DNA of 64,000 bases from Epiperipatus broadwayi (taxonomy: Eukaryota; Onychophora; Udeonychophora; Euonychophora; Peripatidae), in the NCBI GenBank assembly GCA_028023455.1, contig JAQFVV010000050.1, positions 2,312,411 through 2,376,410 on the forward strand, read 5' to 3'. This document shows, one piece after another, positions 1 to 12,988 of the stretch. The notes under the pieces are model-generated. The model was not told the DNA's origin, ran no database searches, and was given only the letters and a program-made list of their open reading frames with translations. The position numbers were made by a program, and so were the translations under genes. Every line of letters begins with the position of its first letter. Position 1 is the first letter of the stretch.

Positions 1-680
1 AGATTCAAGTGTTTCATATTTCCAAATCATCTGATTAATGTTTATGTAAAGTCAAAGAGATTGTCTTAGGAGTTTTATCCAGCATGATAGCTCACAATTT
101 ATTAAAACCTTCAATTTATTAAGGTTTTGAGCAATATAAGATTTGATTGGTTGCAAATATATTTCAGGAGCACTAATCAATTTATTGTAATGCAAAAGTA
201 TATCGTTTTATCCATTAACTAAAAGAAGAAATTAAATATTTCATTTGATTTTCAAAACATTGCATTTGAAATACTTTGTTGCAATGCGGAAATTGACATA
301 TTATTCAAAGTAAAGAATTTGAAATCTGGAATGAATTTTATGTTTGGAGCAAAAGAGGTTATCACGTTTGAATACACGTTTGAGTAACGTCTTTAAAATG
401 CTTTAATCTGAATGTTTCATATTATATCTACTTTTAAAAAAATAACATTGTTTTTAAGCATTAATGACCATATAGTGTTCATTAAAATAATTCTTTAAAA
501 TTATTAAAACATAAAATTTTTAATGAATATTCTTCTATGGATAAGTAATTATTAATATATTAATCTTATTAGTTTATATCTTCTAATTCCTCCTTTGCAT
601 TATTTTATTAATATTGTGATAATTTAAATTGTATTCATTAAGCACATATATAACAATGCATTTATATTCTCTTTTTTTAT
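1..680. other. AT-rich non-coding stretch
   Basis: I see no coding, RNA or repeat feature here beyond short A/T runs. Confidence 0.6.
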
Positions 681-690
681 ATATGTCAAA

Positions 691-760
691 GTGTTGACCG
701 GGAAGCGAACCCGGCTAATTGCTTGGAAGTCAGCTATGCTAAACGCTAGGCCACCAACGC
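691..760 (-). pseudogene. tRNA-Gly(UCC)-like relic or SINE head
   Basis: Read on the minus strand, this 70-nt segment starts GCGTTGGTGG, has an anticodon loop CTTCCAA (anticodon TCC) and a B box GGGTTCGCTTCCC, closely matching the tRNA-Gly(UCC) layout. The acceptor stem has a C/A mismatch and the anticodon stem has at least two mismatches, so a functional tRNA is unlikely. It is either a tRNA pseudogene or the head of a tRNA-derived SINE. A related, better paired copy lies at 21045-21116. Confidence 0.7.
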
Positions 761-1424
761 TTGACTTTATTCACAAATTCGACTGATCTACAACTTCATC
801 AAAATTTCTGTTTGCCTTGCTTAAATTGAATAACTGCCCTTGTGATGGCTATAAATGAGTCAAAACTCTTAAGAAAAATAATAAAAAATAAAACATTGTT
901 TTGAATGCATAAGATATGGCATTTTTAAAAGTTTTTAAACATATACTTATAGTATGGACATTAAAGGATGTATTTATATGAACATTAGTAGTATATACTA
1001 ATGTTTTACATGCAATTAATAAATAAATAATTAATTAATAACTACAAATCAATATAAATATTTTTGATAACATGTTTTGTTAATGTATATAAAGATTAAC
1101 ATATATATATACACACACCTGTCCATAGGCAATGTGATAATATATAACTTCAATATTACTAAAGTCAAATGTTTCTACACCAGTAAATTGAAAGAAACCT
1201 ATTACCCATCATATCTCTTTTTTATCATTTTACAAAGCCTTTAAAACTTCATGCTCATTTTAAGTTCTATCTCATTTTTATAGCCTATTATAATTTTAAT
1301 TTACTTATCATTATTAAATCTCAACATAAAAACTAAAACCTAACTAAGACAATGTGATGATTTTTCTGTTATTGTTTTACCCAATAGCTAAAAAACAATT
1401 GAATACCCATTAACCAACCATATT

Positions 1425-1510
1425 TGGATGGATAGTTGAGTTGGTTATCGAAACCTTGCAAGCAACCAAGTTTTACCTAGTCAAGATTTGAAACTAAGAG
1501 TACAGATATG
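1425..1510 (+). repeat. tRNA-derived SINE relic
   Basis: A box-like TAGTTGAGTTGGT (from 1434) and B box-like AAGATTTGAAACT (about 1483-1495) have tRNA-like spacing. No full cloverleaf is preserved. The rest of 765-2270 shows only AT-rich sequence. Confidence 0.4.
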
Positions 1511-2270
1511 GTTGGTTATCACACTAATAAAGATACCACATACTATAACACATTTTATACAACTCTTTGTAACAGTAAAGGGTTAAAGTTGAAAAATAAA
1601 AGTTTAATCAGGATTTATTTAAAACTATTTCATCATCTCAATATCATTAGAAATTATCCATGTACGGTGGTTGAAAAGTGATTAAAAATATATATTAATA
1701 TTGTAATGTCTAATCTGAGAAAAAATTTCAGAACGATAATTATTGTTATAACCATTACAGATAATAGCTAAGTAGAAAATGAATTTCAGATTGATGTTGA
1801 AGTAATTTGTGCAGAGGAAATAATATATTTCGAAAATTAATAAAAAATTGTCATTAAACTTTATTTTATAATCTTTTTTTTTTTTTCAAATATATATGAG
1901 ACTTTTATTCATTTCAATTATTATATCTATATAAAAATTTTATGTTGTAGTCAGTTAATTTAGTTTTATTATCAATTCCAAATATATAAAGGCTTCACGA
2001 TTTTTCTATATAGTTTTAAATTTGAGACGATATAAGAACTACGTTAATGGATCGCAAAAAATAGTAAACTGCTCCAATTATGATTAAATGGTATCTACTT
2101 GCTTATCTATTGCTTAGTTACTTTTAAAATCCTTTAGTGAATACGAAATTAATAAGCAAAATCACGTAGATAGGCATACGTTTGAAACAATTTTAAATGA
2201 GAAGAAATTTGCAAATCTGAAAGATTTGATTGTGTACAAATTTTTATCAGGCACATTTAACATTTTATTG

Positions 2271-2706
2271 TATCCATCTATCCGTCTATCTACCTATCTG
2301 TCTGTTGTTTAACTATCTAATTTTCTATCCATCCATTCATCAATATATCTATCTATATGGCTATCTATCTATCTGTCCATCTGGGTGTCTATCTATTTAT
2401 CTATCAATCCATCCATCTATCTATATATCTATATGTCTGCATATCTGCTTGCCTGTTGATCTCTCAGTATACTGTCTACTTGTCTCTCTTTCTATTTGCC
2501 TTTCTTTCTTTACTTAGTTGCCTACCTGTTGGTCTTTCTGTGCATCTGTTTACAGGTCTTTTTCTCCCTCTCTCTTTCCATTTGCCTTTCCCTCTTTATC
2601 TACTTGCCTGTCTATCTACATTATTTAGTCATCTGCCAATCCACTTATCTACAAACCCACCTATCAACTTACCTATCTTCCTATCTAAAAATCTATCTAT
2701 TTTATT
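2271..2706 (+). repeat. Degenerate TCTA/TCCA microsatellite
   Basis: Some 440 bp of imperfect ATCT/TCTG/TCCA tetranucleotide repeats. All three frames stay open because the unit lacks stops, giving artificial Leu/Ser/Ile/Tyr-rich reading frames that are not genes. Confidence 0.9.
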
Positions 2707-2719
2707 GTATGTATAAATA

Positions 2720-3681
2720 CATATGTAATATTGATGTTTTTCCTTTGTTTGTAGGTCAAAGCAATGACCAAATTGTTTTTGTAATTCAAAAAACAGATTT
2801 ATATTCCAAATTGTTTTAGCACACCTATATAAGTATTTTCTGTGCTAATCTAGTTGAAATATTAGCTCTAGATTCTCCATAATATATAGCCATGCAGCCT
2901 GAGCTATTGCATGGAATCCCAAATATTATCTGTGGTATATCCTCCTTTTGCAATTTGTCTTTCATGTTGTTAGTCAACCAATTAGAGTTAGGGGAAATAT
3001 GAAAACTTATTTGAAAGTCAGCTAATCAATATCTTTTACTTTATTTGTTAATCTTGGAATGTATGTGCTAGTTTTTCTGCCTGCTTCATATTTACAAAGT
3101 GTTAAATTTCTTGTAAGAAATGTTTTAAACCCTGCTAATTTATGACCATTAGTGTTTTAGATTGGGAATGGATAGTGCCTATAATTTCAAGTAGTTTTAG
3201 CACCATTTTATAATCCAACCTATTTTTATCTCTTTGGATTGCATATCTAAATATTTTAAGCTGAGTGTGTTAATTTCATATTTCACAGTTCATATTATGG
3301 GATATTCTTTTGCCAGTAATTTCTGCATGTGAATAATAATTTGTTTGGGAGAACATACCAGATTATATAATACACTGATCTTTCTACATTAATGGCAGTA
3401 AATTTTGTCTTTTATGTTAAACAATTTCAAGCTGCATATAATGTTGCTGGTAGCAGTCCCATTGACCATGCACTTTCCATCTTGTAGAACTCATCAAATT
3501 TTAATGTTATATCTTTGTCAATCCAGTTGAACAAATCTATAATGAAAGCACATTTTTGAGAATTGTACCCACTATTGTGGTTAAAAGATGTTATTTTGCT
3601 TTAATAATGCAAGTTATCTCAGTTAATTTGAATTTCTAATGTTTATTTAAATGCAAGTTGTCTTTATACATTCTTGACAAG

Positions 3682-3712
<31 letters not shown>

Positions 3713-4700
3713 ATATAGCCCTTGTCTGTAGGTCATATAAGGTAGAAAGGTCAATTACTAAAAAAATTTTAAATTTTAAGTTATGCTTGTAGGATATATA
3801 AATAATAATAGGATAATTAGATTTTATAGTACAATTGAAAGCTGAAAATACCTGGTATATAAAAATGTAATAAATTATTTAAAAGAAAACAGTTAAATAA
3901 AGCTTAATTACATCCTTGCTTATGGTTGTAAAAGCTGGCCATATAAAATAATACAGCTATAAATAGTTTAAAAGTATAATAATAATTTGAATATAATATT
4001 TTAAAACTAATAAATTAAATAAATGCTAGATGTAGTGTTATAATTGTATTTAATAATCAAAATTAATAGAGTATATTTTATTAATAAACTTTAGGATGGT
4101 GAGAATTATGTTTAGTTTGACAAGTTTTAATTATTTTCCAAATTTTTATAAAACATATCAGTTTTGGTAATTTAGACCGAGACGTAAATAAAAAATTATT
4201 TGATAAAGTTAGTAAACACGTGACTGTATATTATATACCTTCACACACACGCTTGTTAAAATAATAATAAAGTTTGTGAATTTGAAACTAAATATAATTG
4301 CCATCGATCATTAAAGTAAAAGTTAAAATATTAAATATTGTTTTAATAATTGTTTTAAAAGTTTAAATAATTTTATAAAACTATAATTGAATTTAAAAAT
4401 ACTAGTCTAAATAATATTTTGAGACATGACGTCATCAATTCTTTATTTTAAAAGTCTAATCTGTTATATAACTAAATGTGTAAATTTGTTCGCGCTAAAG
4501 AAATCATTAACCAATCAACGGAGGTAAATTAGCAGACAAAATATAAGAATTATACGAAGCGGGGGGAGAAGTAATGTGTAAGTGAAAGAGAAAGTAACAC
4601 ATTTTTGTAGCTGATAACACCGTAGCTGGAAAAGTGATATAAATTTAAAATTTAGTATTTATTTTAAAAGTTCTTCTGTAACATATAATAAATTTTGACT
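2720..4700. other. AT-rich stretch with a (TA)n block
   Basis: No coding signal seen. A palindromic (TA)n tract lies at about 3681-3716. The segment 4490-4620 is slightly richer in G and C but gives no recognisable feature. Confidence 0.5.
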
Positions 4701-4779
4701 GTTTCGACATGGATTGCTAATTTAAAAGTTATCTTACCAGGGAATTTTATTCAAGTTTAACCAAAACCCTACAGTAGAG

Positions 4780-4959
4780 ATGGAAGTACAAGGAAAATTT
4801 CCTAAAAATATTGTTGAAGGAAAAATATTTGGAAATTGTCTTAATACGGCTTTATTTATGCTCAACCAGAAACGTATTATTGTCACTCAGAGAAATATAA
4901 TTGGGACGCTGTATGAAAACCTAAAGAGAAGTTACTTGCCGTCAGAAAAAAAATTATGA
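4780..4959 (+). CDS. Possible small ORF, 59 aa, unrecognised
   Basis: An ATG at 4780 opens 59 codons ending in TGA at 4957-4959. The product starts MEVQGKFPKN and is mixed in composition (K, N, L, E), unlike the low-complexity frames around it. A further short frame starts at 5224 (MEEMLDLEKIKLD), and after one frame change a charged stretch containing GEKSRGKRLADYSRREYHE is open to about 5437. Together they could be remains of one broken gene or element, but I recognise no domain and chance ORFs cannot be excluded. Confidence 0.15.
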   Translation: MEVQGKFPKNIVEGKIFGNCLNTALFMLNQKRIIVTQRNIIGTLYENLKRSYLPSEKKL

Positions 4960-7900
4960 CGCACCAATTTTACAAGGCTAATTTAAAGTTATTTATTCTT
5001 CTCTATGGAAAAATTTAATATGCGTTTTTATTATAAAGAAAATAATGATGAAGAAAGAATGTTTATCTTTTAAAGGAGAAACATTATTAAAAATATAATA
5101 CAAGAATTTTGAAATAAAGAAAAGTTATGGAATAATATGAAAGTGCTATTATGTATTTTATGGAAGAGGAACTGAAAAACTTTATCTAAAGGAATTAATT
5201 AAAATATTATAAAGTATTCAATGGAGGAAATGCTTGATTTAGAAAAGATAAAATTAGATTACTTAATAAAAATGGATCCAGGAAAACCGGAAATTTATTG
5301 AAGATTTAAATAAAGTACCTAGAAGATGCATCGGGGAAAAGTCGCGCGGGAAAAGACTAGCAGACTATAGTAGAAGAGAATATCATGAATTGATAATTGT
5401 ATACAATATTGTGAAAACCAAGGATTGTTATCTATGAATATTTATTAAACAGAGTAGTAATTGTTTTACTTTAAAATAGAACATTAAGTGACTGAAGAAG
5501 AAATAAAATATTTTTTTTTTAGCTTTAATATGAACGATTTTCAAGCAAGTTCGATAAAGAAGTACCGTAAATATAATTTAAATATTTTACTGATTATATT
5601 TAAAATATAAAATGCTATGTGAGATTAGGGAAAACATATAAACATAAATTTAATAATAATGAGATTTAAATATAATAGCTTAATGGAATGATAGAAATAT
5701 TGTTTTAAAAATAAAGTGTATGTATGGAAATCATATATCTACAAGAATTAATGGAATGGTGAAGCCTACAGAACACGATCGAGAAGATAAAGATCGTTTT
5801 GGTAATTTTGATATTTATTTATAATGCATAATGTATTTTTTTTAGATCATCAATTGATTAAGAATGATGTGTGAAAGTTTAAATTCTATGTACGCATTTT
5901 ATACAACATTAAAACATAATATGAGATAGGAGTAATTTTAAATATGCATGCAATAAGTTATTTAAAGTATAATTAATAATATAATTTGACAGAACAATTG
6001 TGTGATTCTTTTGAACTTTCATGTTGTAAAGTATTCAAATATTTTAAAATAGTTTGTATATGATAAATATACGAGAAAAGTAGTAAAAGATTTTCTTAAA
6101 GAACAGCGGAATAGTTTTGGAAATAAATGAATTTTATTATTGTTAGAAATGTAGATAGGAATTTGTCGATGTACTGTATAGAAAAATCTTGAGAAATAAG
6201 ATCGGATAGTGACTTGGTAGTACTAGTGTAGAGGAAACCAAGATGATGTTTTGTTAAGAAATAAGAAAAATAAAGTATTTGGATCATAGTTAGTTTGTGT
6301 GATTTCAGTATAGCTAACTAAGCCCTATCACTGAACACATATATTTTGGACAGTGTTTTTGCGTATCTTTTAAACTTTTTGATGTTATATAAAGCTGAAG
6401 AAATAGCTTTAGCATCACTCCTATAATAGAGGTGGGTAGACAGATAAAGGTCACTCCTCTATAGTGTTTTTTTTAATTCACTGTGCCATTATTGTCAAGG
6501 TTTATGATGGATAATATTCTAGTTATATTTTGATCCTGTGCATCTATTTTCGCTATCCTTGTTTCGTGAATCTGCATCGTCAGAAAGATATTTTTACAGA
6601 AATAATAAATAAAATAGAACTGAGGATATGTTATCGTCTATGTAAGAATAGTTTATTTACTGGAATGTGTAAGAATTGTGTAACTTTAAAAGTGAAAGTA
6701 CAAAATATCATAAAGAGAGAAAGAATCATATGATACAGTTTCAAATCAATTCGGAAATGAATATAAGATTTTTAAAAAAGAGAAATCTAAACAAAGTTTT
6801 TTTTTTATAAAAGTGATAATAAAATTTTAATTTTTTAAATAATTTTTAGAAAATAAATATTGCATATTTAATAAGAAATAATTCAATAATGTGTAATAGA
6901 CATATATTTGTGCATGGGGTGTTAATAGTTGTAATTACCATCCGAAGTAAGGCTTGAATGAGTATATTAGATTAATAAACATCGGATAAGGAACAATAAA
7001 ACCTAATACCGAATGTAGAAGAATGTTTGAATCTGTAGGATTCCATACAACTAATATAAAACTAGAATTTTATTGTTTTGTAGAATGTTTAATACGAATG
7101 TAATTTTGTAAAAAGGTATAAATATAATAATAGTAGGGATACAAAGTGTTAATAATAATTATATGAGAAATACATTCTGTAACAAGCTAAACTATAATAA
7201 GAAATCCAATAATAATAATACTGTATTTTCTTAAGCATTTAAAAGATAAGAGTTAACTAGAAAAAATAAGTAGAAGTTTGATTTCAATTTTATAAACTAG
7301 TAAAATAATTTTATGATAGGAGAGTAAGGATATCCATGTACATAATGTAAAATATTGTTATTTGTTTATGTTATTAATAAACTTTGTTGTAAATTTATTT
7401 TAAAGCTTTGTGTCTTCGTTGTTATTTCTCCACATGGATGCATGATATCGCAACAATACACTTATAATTGCAACAGACATATAGTTTTTGCACAAAAAGA
7501 GTAAACCCAAAGTGTTATAATAATTTTGAAAATTTATTTGTATGATAAAATTAAAAGATCATAATTATATCATTTATTGGTCATAAGTTGGTTGCCACCA
7601 TATTACATTAAAATATATGCTATTGTTGCCACACGTATTCTGTTGTCAGATTATTAAAATACTACCACGTACGTAATTATTTATTTCATTTAGGAAGAAA
7701 TAAGATTATACTTATACTATTGTTGTTATTATTATTATTTATTATTGTTAGTTACTGCGTAGTGAATTTATGACATAAAATTCCCTTTTCATAGTTTACT
7801 ACCGTAATTTAAAATCAGTTAGAATACAATTTATGAACCTGAGATTTGATTTTATTTTATTTATTCTATTTATTTACTTAATTTTATTTAATTGAGCTAG

Positions 7901-8790
7901 ATTCTTATTACAAAGAATATTAAGACATGATTATTATTTTTATCGTAGTGAAAAGAGCTTAGAAAGTCATAAGAATACTATAAGTTAGTTGTTTAGAATA
8001 GTAAAAGGGGGAATAGTATTCTTATGCCATTGAGATAGTATCATGTGGATAATATCTCAATGTAGTCTATCTCATTCCCCGTATCGTCACTCCATGTCTC
8101 ATGAAAATAATAAATATTTGTTAATTCATTTTTAAAAATATAACTGTATTTGTATTTTAAAAATTAGAGCTAGTAATCATTTTAATTAATGCTGGATATT
8201 TCATGTATTTATTCGTTAAACTGAGCTAGAACCCATAAATATTTTAAACAGTATAGTAAATAAAAGTTTGGGAGAGGACGAGAACGTGGAAGAGGTTAGA
8301 ATATATATATATATATAAAGAAAATTCCTATTCAATTTCTGAGATTTTAATTAAATCAATAAATCTGTGAAAAATCATATATTTATACATATAACGACTA
8401 AAGACTAGTCTAGAAAAAAAAAATGTAACAAATCAAGCAAACTGACAGAGCTCCAAAATTCAATTGTGTAATATCTTAAGTTACTGAAGTGATAAAAAGA
8501 TAATAGCCTAATCTCTCTTATTATACATGGGATTAAGTTCCAATAAGTCAATTAATTAAAAGGTTAAACATCAGAATCTTGCCACCAAAAACAATAGCCT
8601 TAAGACCAACCACTATGCAATCATGGAACATAAATGGAAAATCAAGCTCTTGTTTTTGGAGAGGAGTTCAAGTGTTTATATATCTAGTTCATCTTATGAT
8701 TTATAGTTTATCCCAGTAAATATATATATATATATGTGTGTGTGTGTGGGTTGGTGTGTTTGTGCAGTGAGAGAGATCAGTGAAATGTAA
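4960..8790. other. AT-rich stretch, no recognised gene
   Basis: Only short frames, for example 6530-6733 (67 codons, no known motif). A (TA)n block lies near 8300-8317, and TA then TG repeats occur around 8717-8750. Nothing else supported. Confidence 0.4.
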
Positions 8791-8794
8791 TTTG

Positions 8795-9205
8795 AAAACA
8801 CCATGATTTGGTTGACCATAGTGAATGACCCTAAAATGTGATTGGTTCTCTCTAATATGAAATATCACGTGTTACATAGAGACATAATTCAACTTATTCA
8901 CCATAAAAATTTTATAATGCTAACATTTTGGGAAAACCATGACCTGATTGACCACAGTGAATGTCAGTAAATGGTGATTGGTTCTCTCTAAGCAACTTGA
9001 AATACTACATATGAAGCACCATGTGTTACATAGAGACATAATTCAACTTATTCCCCATAAAAATTTTAGGAAGCTAAAATGTTGGAAACACCATTAAAAT
9101 GTGATTGGTTCTATGTTGTTTGAGATGCCACATGTAAAGCATTGCATGTGTTACATAAAGACATAATTCCACTTTTATTCCCCATAAAAATTTTAGGAAG
9201 CTAGC
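8795..9205 (+). repeat. Three tandem copies of a ~140-bp repeat
   Basis: The units share blocks such as ATGTGATTGGTTCTCTC, TGTTACATAGAGACATAATT and CCATAAAAATTTTA. These recur near 8840, 8975 and 9095, giving a period of about 133-141 bp with small indels. This looks like a short satellite-type array. I find no hammerhead core in it. Confidence 0.75.
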
Positions 9206-9209
9206 ACAT

Positions 9210-10285
9210 GAGGATTATGTATTATGACATGAAATGTGATGGTATGTTTTGTACCTTTGTGAATACTTTTCATTGTTATTCCTGCTATCATGAAATCTTG
9301 AAAACAACTTGAAAATATTCTTGTTGCTCATTGCCTTAATTATGAATTACTTTAAATATTTCAATAACATTTTTACCCAATTTAAAACAAACTTCAATAT
9401 TAGAACATTTAATGTATTAAAGTACAAACATATTTACATTTTATATCATAATTGAAATCCAGACATATTAGTATCTTAATATTTTTGTGGAAAAGAATTC
9501 AACTACATTTCTATATAATTCATTTCATACATTGATTTTGATATAATTTTTCATGCAGTTTAAAGAGAAAACTAGTCATCTTTTTGCTGCAGAGAACACT
9601 GTATATATAAACGAACACATTAACCCATTGCCTTTTATCTAAAGCTTACTGGTTGAGATTGGGAATTGCATACCGTATTACAAATTATCACATGACTCAA
9701 TAGATTAAATACATTTAAATATAATAATTCAAACTCATTATTAATAAAATATTAAATATAAATAGGGGTTATGTGAAATAATGGTAAAATTCTGACATTA
9801 AAAAATTAAATATTTATTCTCAAATTATAAAGTAAGCTATATTGTAAGAATTTTGAAAGCTTCAAATAAAATCACTAAATAATTTAAATTAAAACATCTG
9901 TATTGTTTATTAATTTCTAACAAATTAATAGATTACTTATATATTTATCTATAAATAGATAAATCTATTTAAGTGTATATCTTGATAATTTCTAAATTGT
10001 GCTTACAAAATGTTCTTTCTAGTGCAGCATTTGACTTATTTACTAATTGGACAGTTGGAGAAAAAAAAATGTTAAAAATATACGTGGATCATGTAAGATT
10101 TATATGATTTGCAATTTAATCATATTAAATAGTCCAACAGAAAGAAAAAAGGAATTGCATAGATGTTCCTAGTAATTATAAATATAATATTGGAAAACTA
10201 CTCAATACATAATTATACCATGTGTGCCTATTAATATTTTTGCTATATATCAATCAGATATAGCCTAGTATATTACAAAGGAGAG
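9210..10285. other. AT-rich stretch, nothing recognised
   Basis: No coding or RNA feature seen. Confidence 0.5.
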
Positions 10286-10559
10286 GAAGTGTGATGAGGT
10301 TCCATGTGGAATGATAGATATTAGGGGCAGCAAGTGCCTTATCTCTGTTTTTGATTTTAGATATCTGATTATAAAACAAGAACTGAAATTTCTTGGATGT
10401 AGGGTCAAAGCAAAATTAAAATCTCAAGACCCAAAGGATGAATGTGTTAAAAATTGTGACTCCAATGGAGGGAAAGAGGCCACACTTCATGCTATCTATG
10501 TGATTAGTGATTGATGAAATATGTGATTTGGTGACTGATTCAATAATATTTCTATATAC

Positions 10560-10770
10560 AAAAAGGGCTGGACATTGGAAATGATGAATTGTTTCTTCTG
10601 ATTTGTGACAGAGAGCACAGATAGGGTTAATGTTAGCCTATATCATTCTTTGTGTCAAATAGAGATTTGTAAATAGAGCAACTAGACTGATTTTAATAAG
10701 GAAATGAAGGTATTTGGGTTCTAGATGCCAAAATTTGAATTTTGAAAGAATTTGTTTATTATTGAAATTA
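10560..10770 (-). pseudogene. L1/Tx1-like LINE, C-terminal relic
   Basis: The minus strand encodes, with interruptions, a cysteine-histidine knuckle CALCHKSEETIHHFQC preceded by an Asn-Lys-Phe-Phe/Leu-rich segment. The C-x2-C...H-x4-C arrangement near the end of ORF2 is typical of L1/Tx1 and related LINEs. Stops and frame shifts break it. A second copy of this type, better preserved, lies at 48330-49545. The adjoining 10290-10550 may be its 3' part, but I could not show that. Confidence 0.5.
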
Positions 10771-11649
10771 AGCAGAGATTATGGTTAAGATTAATGGATA
10801 TTATGAATCATGTTATTTATTCAGTCATTTATAACTATTAATTATTAATAAATAAATCATTTATGACATATATTAATTATTTTAAAGGTATAGTATCAGG
10901 TTGTTTTATCTAGCATAGTATTCAATTTGCTTATTATTCAGTCTTTTTTAATAAGTTACACCATTGGACAAAATTTCATTTTATTTCATACACCAAATGT
11001 ATGCTTAAATAGTTTATGTTCCTTAATCATTATTACAAAAGATGTTTCCTTTCCAAGATAGTTTATTTATTTTTGATGTATTTTGCTAATATAAAGTTCC
11101 AAGTTCCCAGAAAAACATTTGTAGAGTTTTAGTTCATTTATGTAATAAATTCACACACACATATCCTCCATTATTTTTGACATTTTGACAACTCAATTAT
11201 AATTTTGGAAGAGATTATACGGAGAATAATATTTCCATGATGATACAAACTAAACTTTTCTTCTTGAAAAAAATTTTAGTCTTTCTTTAGTAATATAATG
11301 CTTGATAAATGCTTTCAATACAATGTTATAACTATACTTTATGTTTTCAAGGTTGAAATAAATAAATAAACAAGCATTATATTCATGAAGTATAATGACA
11401 TTTCATTTATTATATCATTATAAAAAATATTTACAGCATTTTTTCTCTTTTAAATTATTATAACAAAAGCTTCATTATATAAAATACTCCAGACATTTTT
11501 TTCTTTCCAAATCTTGTTTTATAGATTGAAACATTTTCATATATATATATAATACCATAATATCTTACCTATATTTCAACCATCTTCTATCAATAGTTTC
11601 AAGGTATGTGAATTTGCTATGAACTAAAATGATAGAAACATAGAAAAGG

Positions 11650-12130
11650 TATAACAAACACCTCCATACTTCCCCATTCTTTTTAAATTCACTTAAATAA
11701 AGATATAATAAAAGAAAAATGCCCCCCAAGATGCATTTCGTGCTGAACCAGCATTCATCAGTTGGCCCAGGTCACTATCTCTCATATATATCTTTATTAT
11801 ATGAGAAGTATTTATCTAGAGTAAACTGTTACATTTTCATTTACCATTGTCAAACTTCCTCCACTCACAACTTTACACCATCCATTTCACATAAATAAAA
11901 TAATGATTATTACTAATCATTATCGAAACTGGAGATTATCTCTGGCACAGATATAAACTTTAAACCTCAGTTAAAGATTAATATATCTGATTTTTTATTT
12001 ATTTTACACACACGGAGTTATTAACCTTTCTCTTTCCCGTGTGTAATATCTTATAGATATAATAAACACCTCCATACTTCTCCATTCTTTTTAAATTCAC
12101 TTAAATAAAGATATAATAAAAGACAAATTT
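11650..12130 (-). repeat. Retrozyme-like monomer with partial second unit
   Basis: A ~65-bp block (ACACCTCCATACTTC through AAAGATATAATAAAAG) occurs at 11658-11720 and again at 12064-12125, a period of about 406 bp. A hammerhead motif directly follows the first copy (11720-11782, minus strand), and the second copy stops about 10 nt from the equivalent of its cleavage site. This is a one-and-a-bit-unit repeat, as in the other hammerhead families here. Confidence 0.6.
11720..11782 (-). ncRNA. Hammerhead ribozyme motif, type I, family A-like
   Basis: Minus strand: CTGATGA, stem II ATGCTGGTTCAGCAC (TGCT/AGCA paired), GAAA, helix III TGCA (self-complementary), then TC as the U16.1-H17 cleavage dinucleotide. 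Stem I pairs CCAA just before CTGATGA with TTGG just after the cleavage site. All conserved core bases are present. The extended outer stem I seen in other copies is not clear. Confidence 0.7.
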
Positions 12131-12960
12131 ACAATAAATGGAAAGGGTATCTAAATTAAACTAAGACATTTGGGGAAAAAAGTGTGTGAAAAATTATGGA
12201 TTTAAATTAGAAGGTCTTGGGGGGGGGTATTTATTAATAAAGTATTTGTGAATGACATATTAATTTATAAAATAATAAATGCTTCATTTATTTTAATGTA
12301 GATATCTATTTTTCAAAGCTAATCACGTAACCCTGAAACGATCCTTTTGCATTTACTCACAAACATTATATAATACACTATATTTTTCATAATAAGAGAA
12401 AATGAGAAAGTACAATTTAATTAAAATTAAATATTTGTTAAATGAATGATGTCATAAGCAATCAATAGAAGTTAATATTTTCTTTCGAAGGTTTACACTA
12501 AATAAGGACGCCATTTTTTTCGCAAATATTAAATTAGCAAGTAATAAAAAAGTGACTTTCTCAATCTGGCTTTTGAAAGTAAATTTGGGGAAAATTTGCC
12601 CCATGATTGGAATTTTGAATTACTCTTTTGCAAAATTGTTTTGTCTAACTAACTGGCTTCCAGTATTAATAAAAAATTTTTTTTTAAATTTAAACTGAAA
12701 TGAATATTTATTTAAAATTTAACATTAAAACATTTAACATCATAAACACATACAATTTTTCAAACATTATTTTTGCAAGCATTTATATATGTAGTTTTAA
12801 TAAAATGTTAATTTAATAAAGTATTTTAATAAAACAGTCAAATCATTGCACCCACTATGTCAACATCTGCTACTTTACTTACACGTGCCCACAAAGAAAA
12901 AAAAGTAAACAACAAAAATAAAAATATTAAAACTTAGTAAAAAAAAATTAATTTCATGAG
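12130..12960. other. AT-rich stretch, nothing recognised
   Basis: No feature seen apart from a G run near 12220 and the A-rich sequence before the LINE 3' end. Confidence 0.5.
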
Positions 12961-12968
12961 TCTGTATT

Positions 12969-12988
12969 CATCATCATCATCATCATCA
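12969..12988 (-). repeat. (TGA)n 3' tail of the RTE element
   Basis: TCATCATCATCATCATCA on the plus strand marks the 3' end of the minus-strand LINE and overlaps its last codons. The same trinucleotide tail ends the copy at 59303-59320. Short 3' tandem repeats instead of poly-A are typical of the RTE clade. Confidence 0.85.

Noticed and set aside
2230-2819. Three overlapping open frames rich in Leu, Ser, Ile and Tyr
   Set aside because: They are translations of a TCTA-type microsatellite that lacks stops in every frame; no gene.
6390-6420. GCTGAAGAAATAGCTTTAGCATC as a hammerhead
   Set aside because: No GAAA after a stem II hairpin and no NUH with stem I partner.
8795-9205. Possible CRISPR-like or ribozyme array
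   Set aside because: Units are ~140 bp with no constant short repeat/spacer pattern and no CTGANGA-GAAA core.
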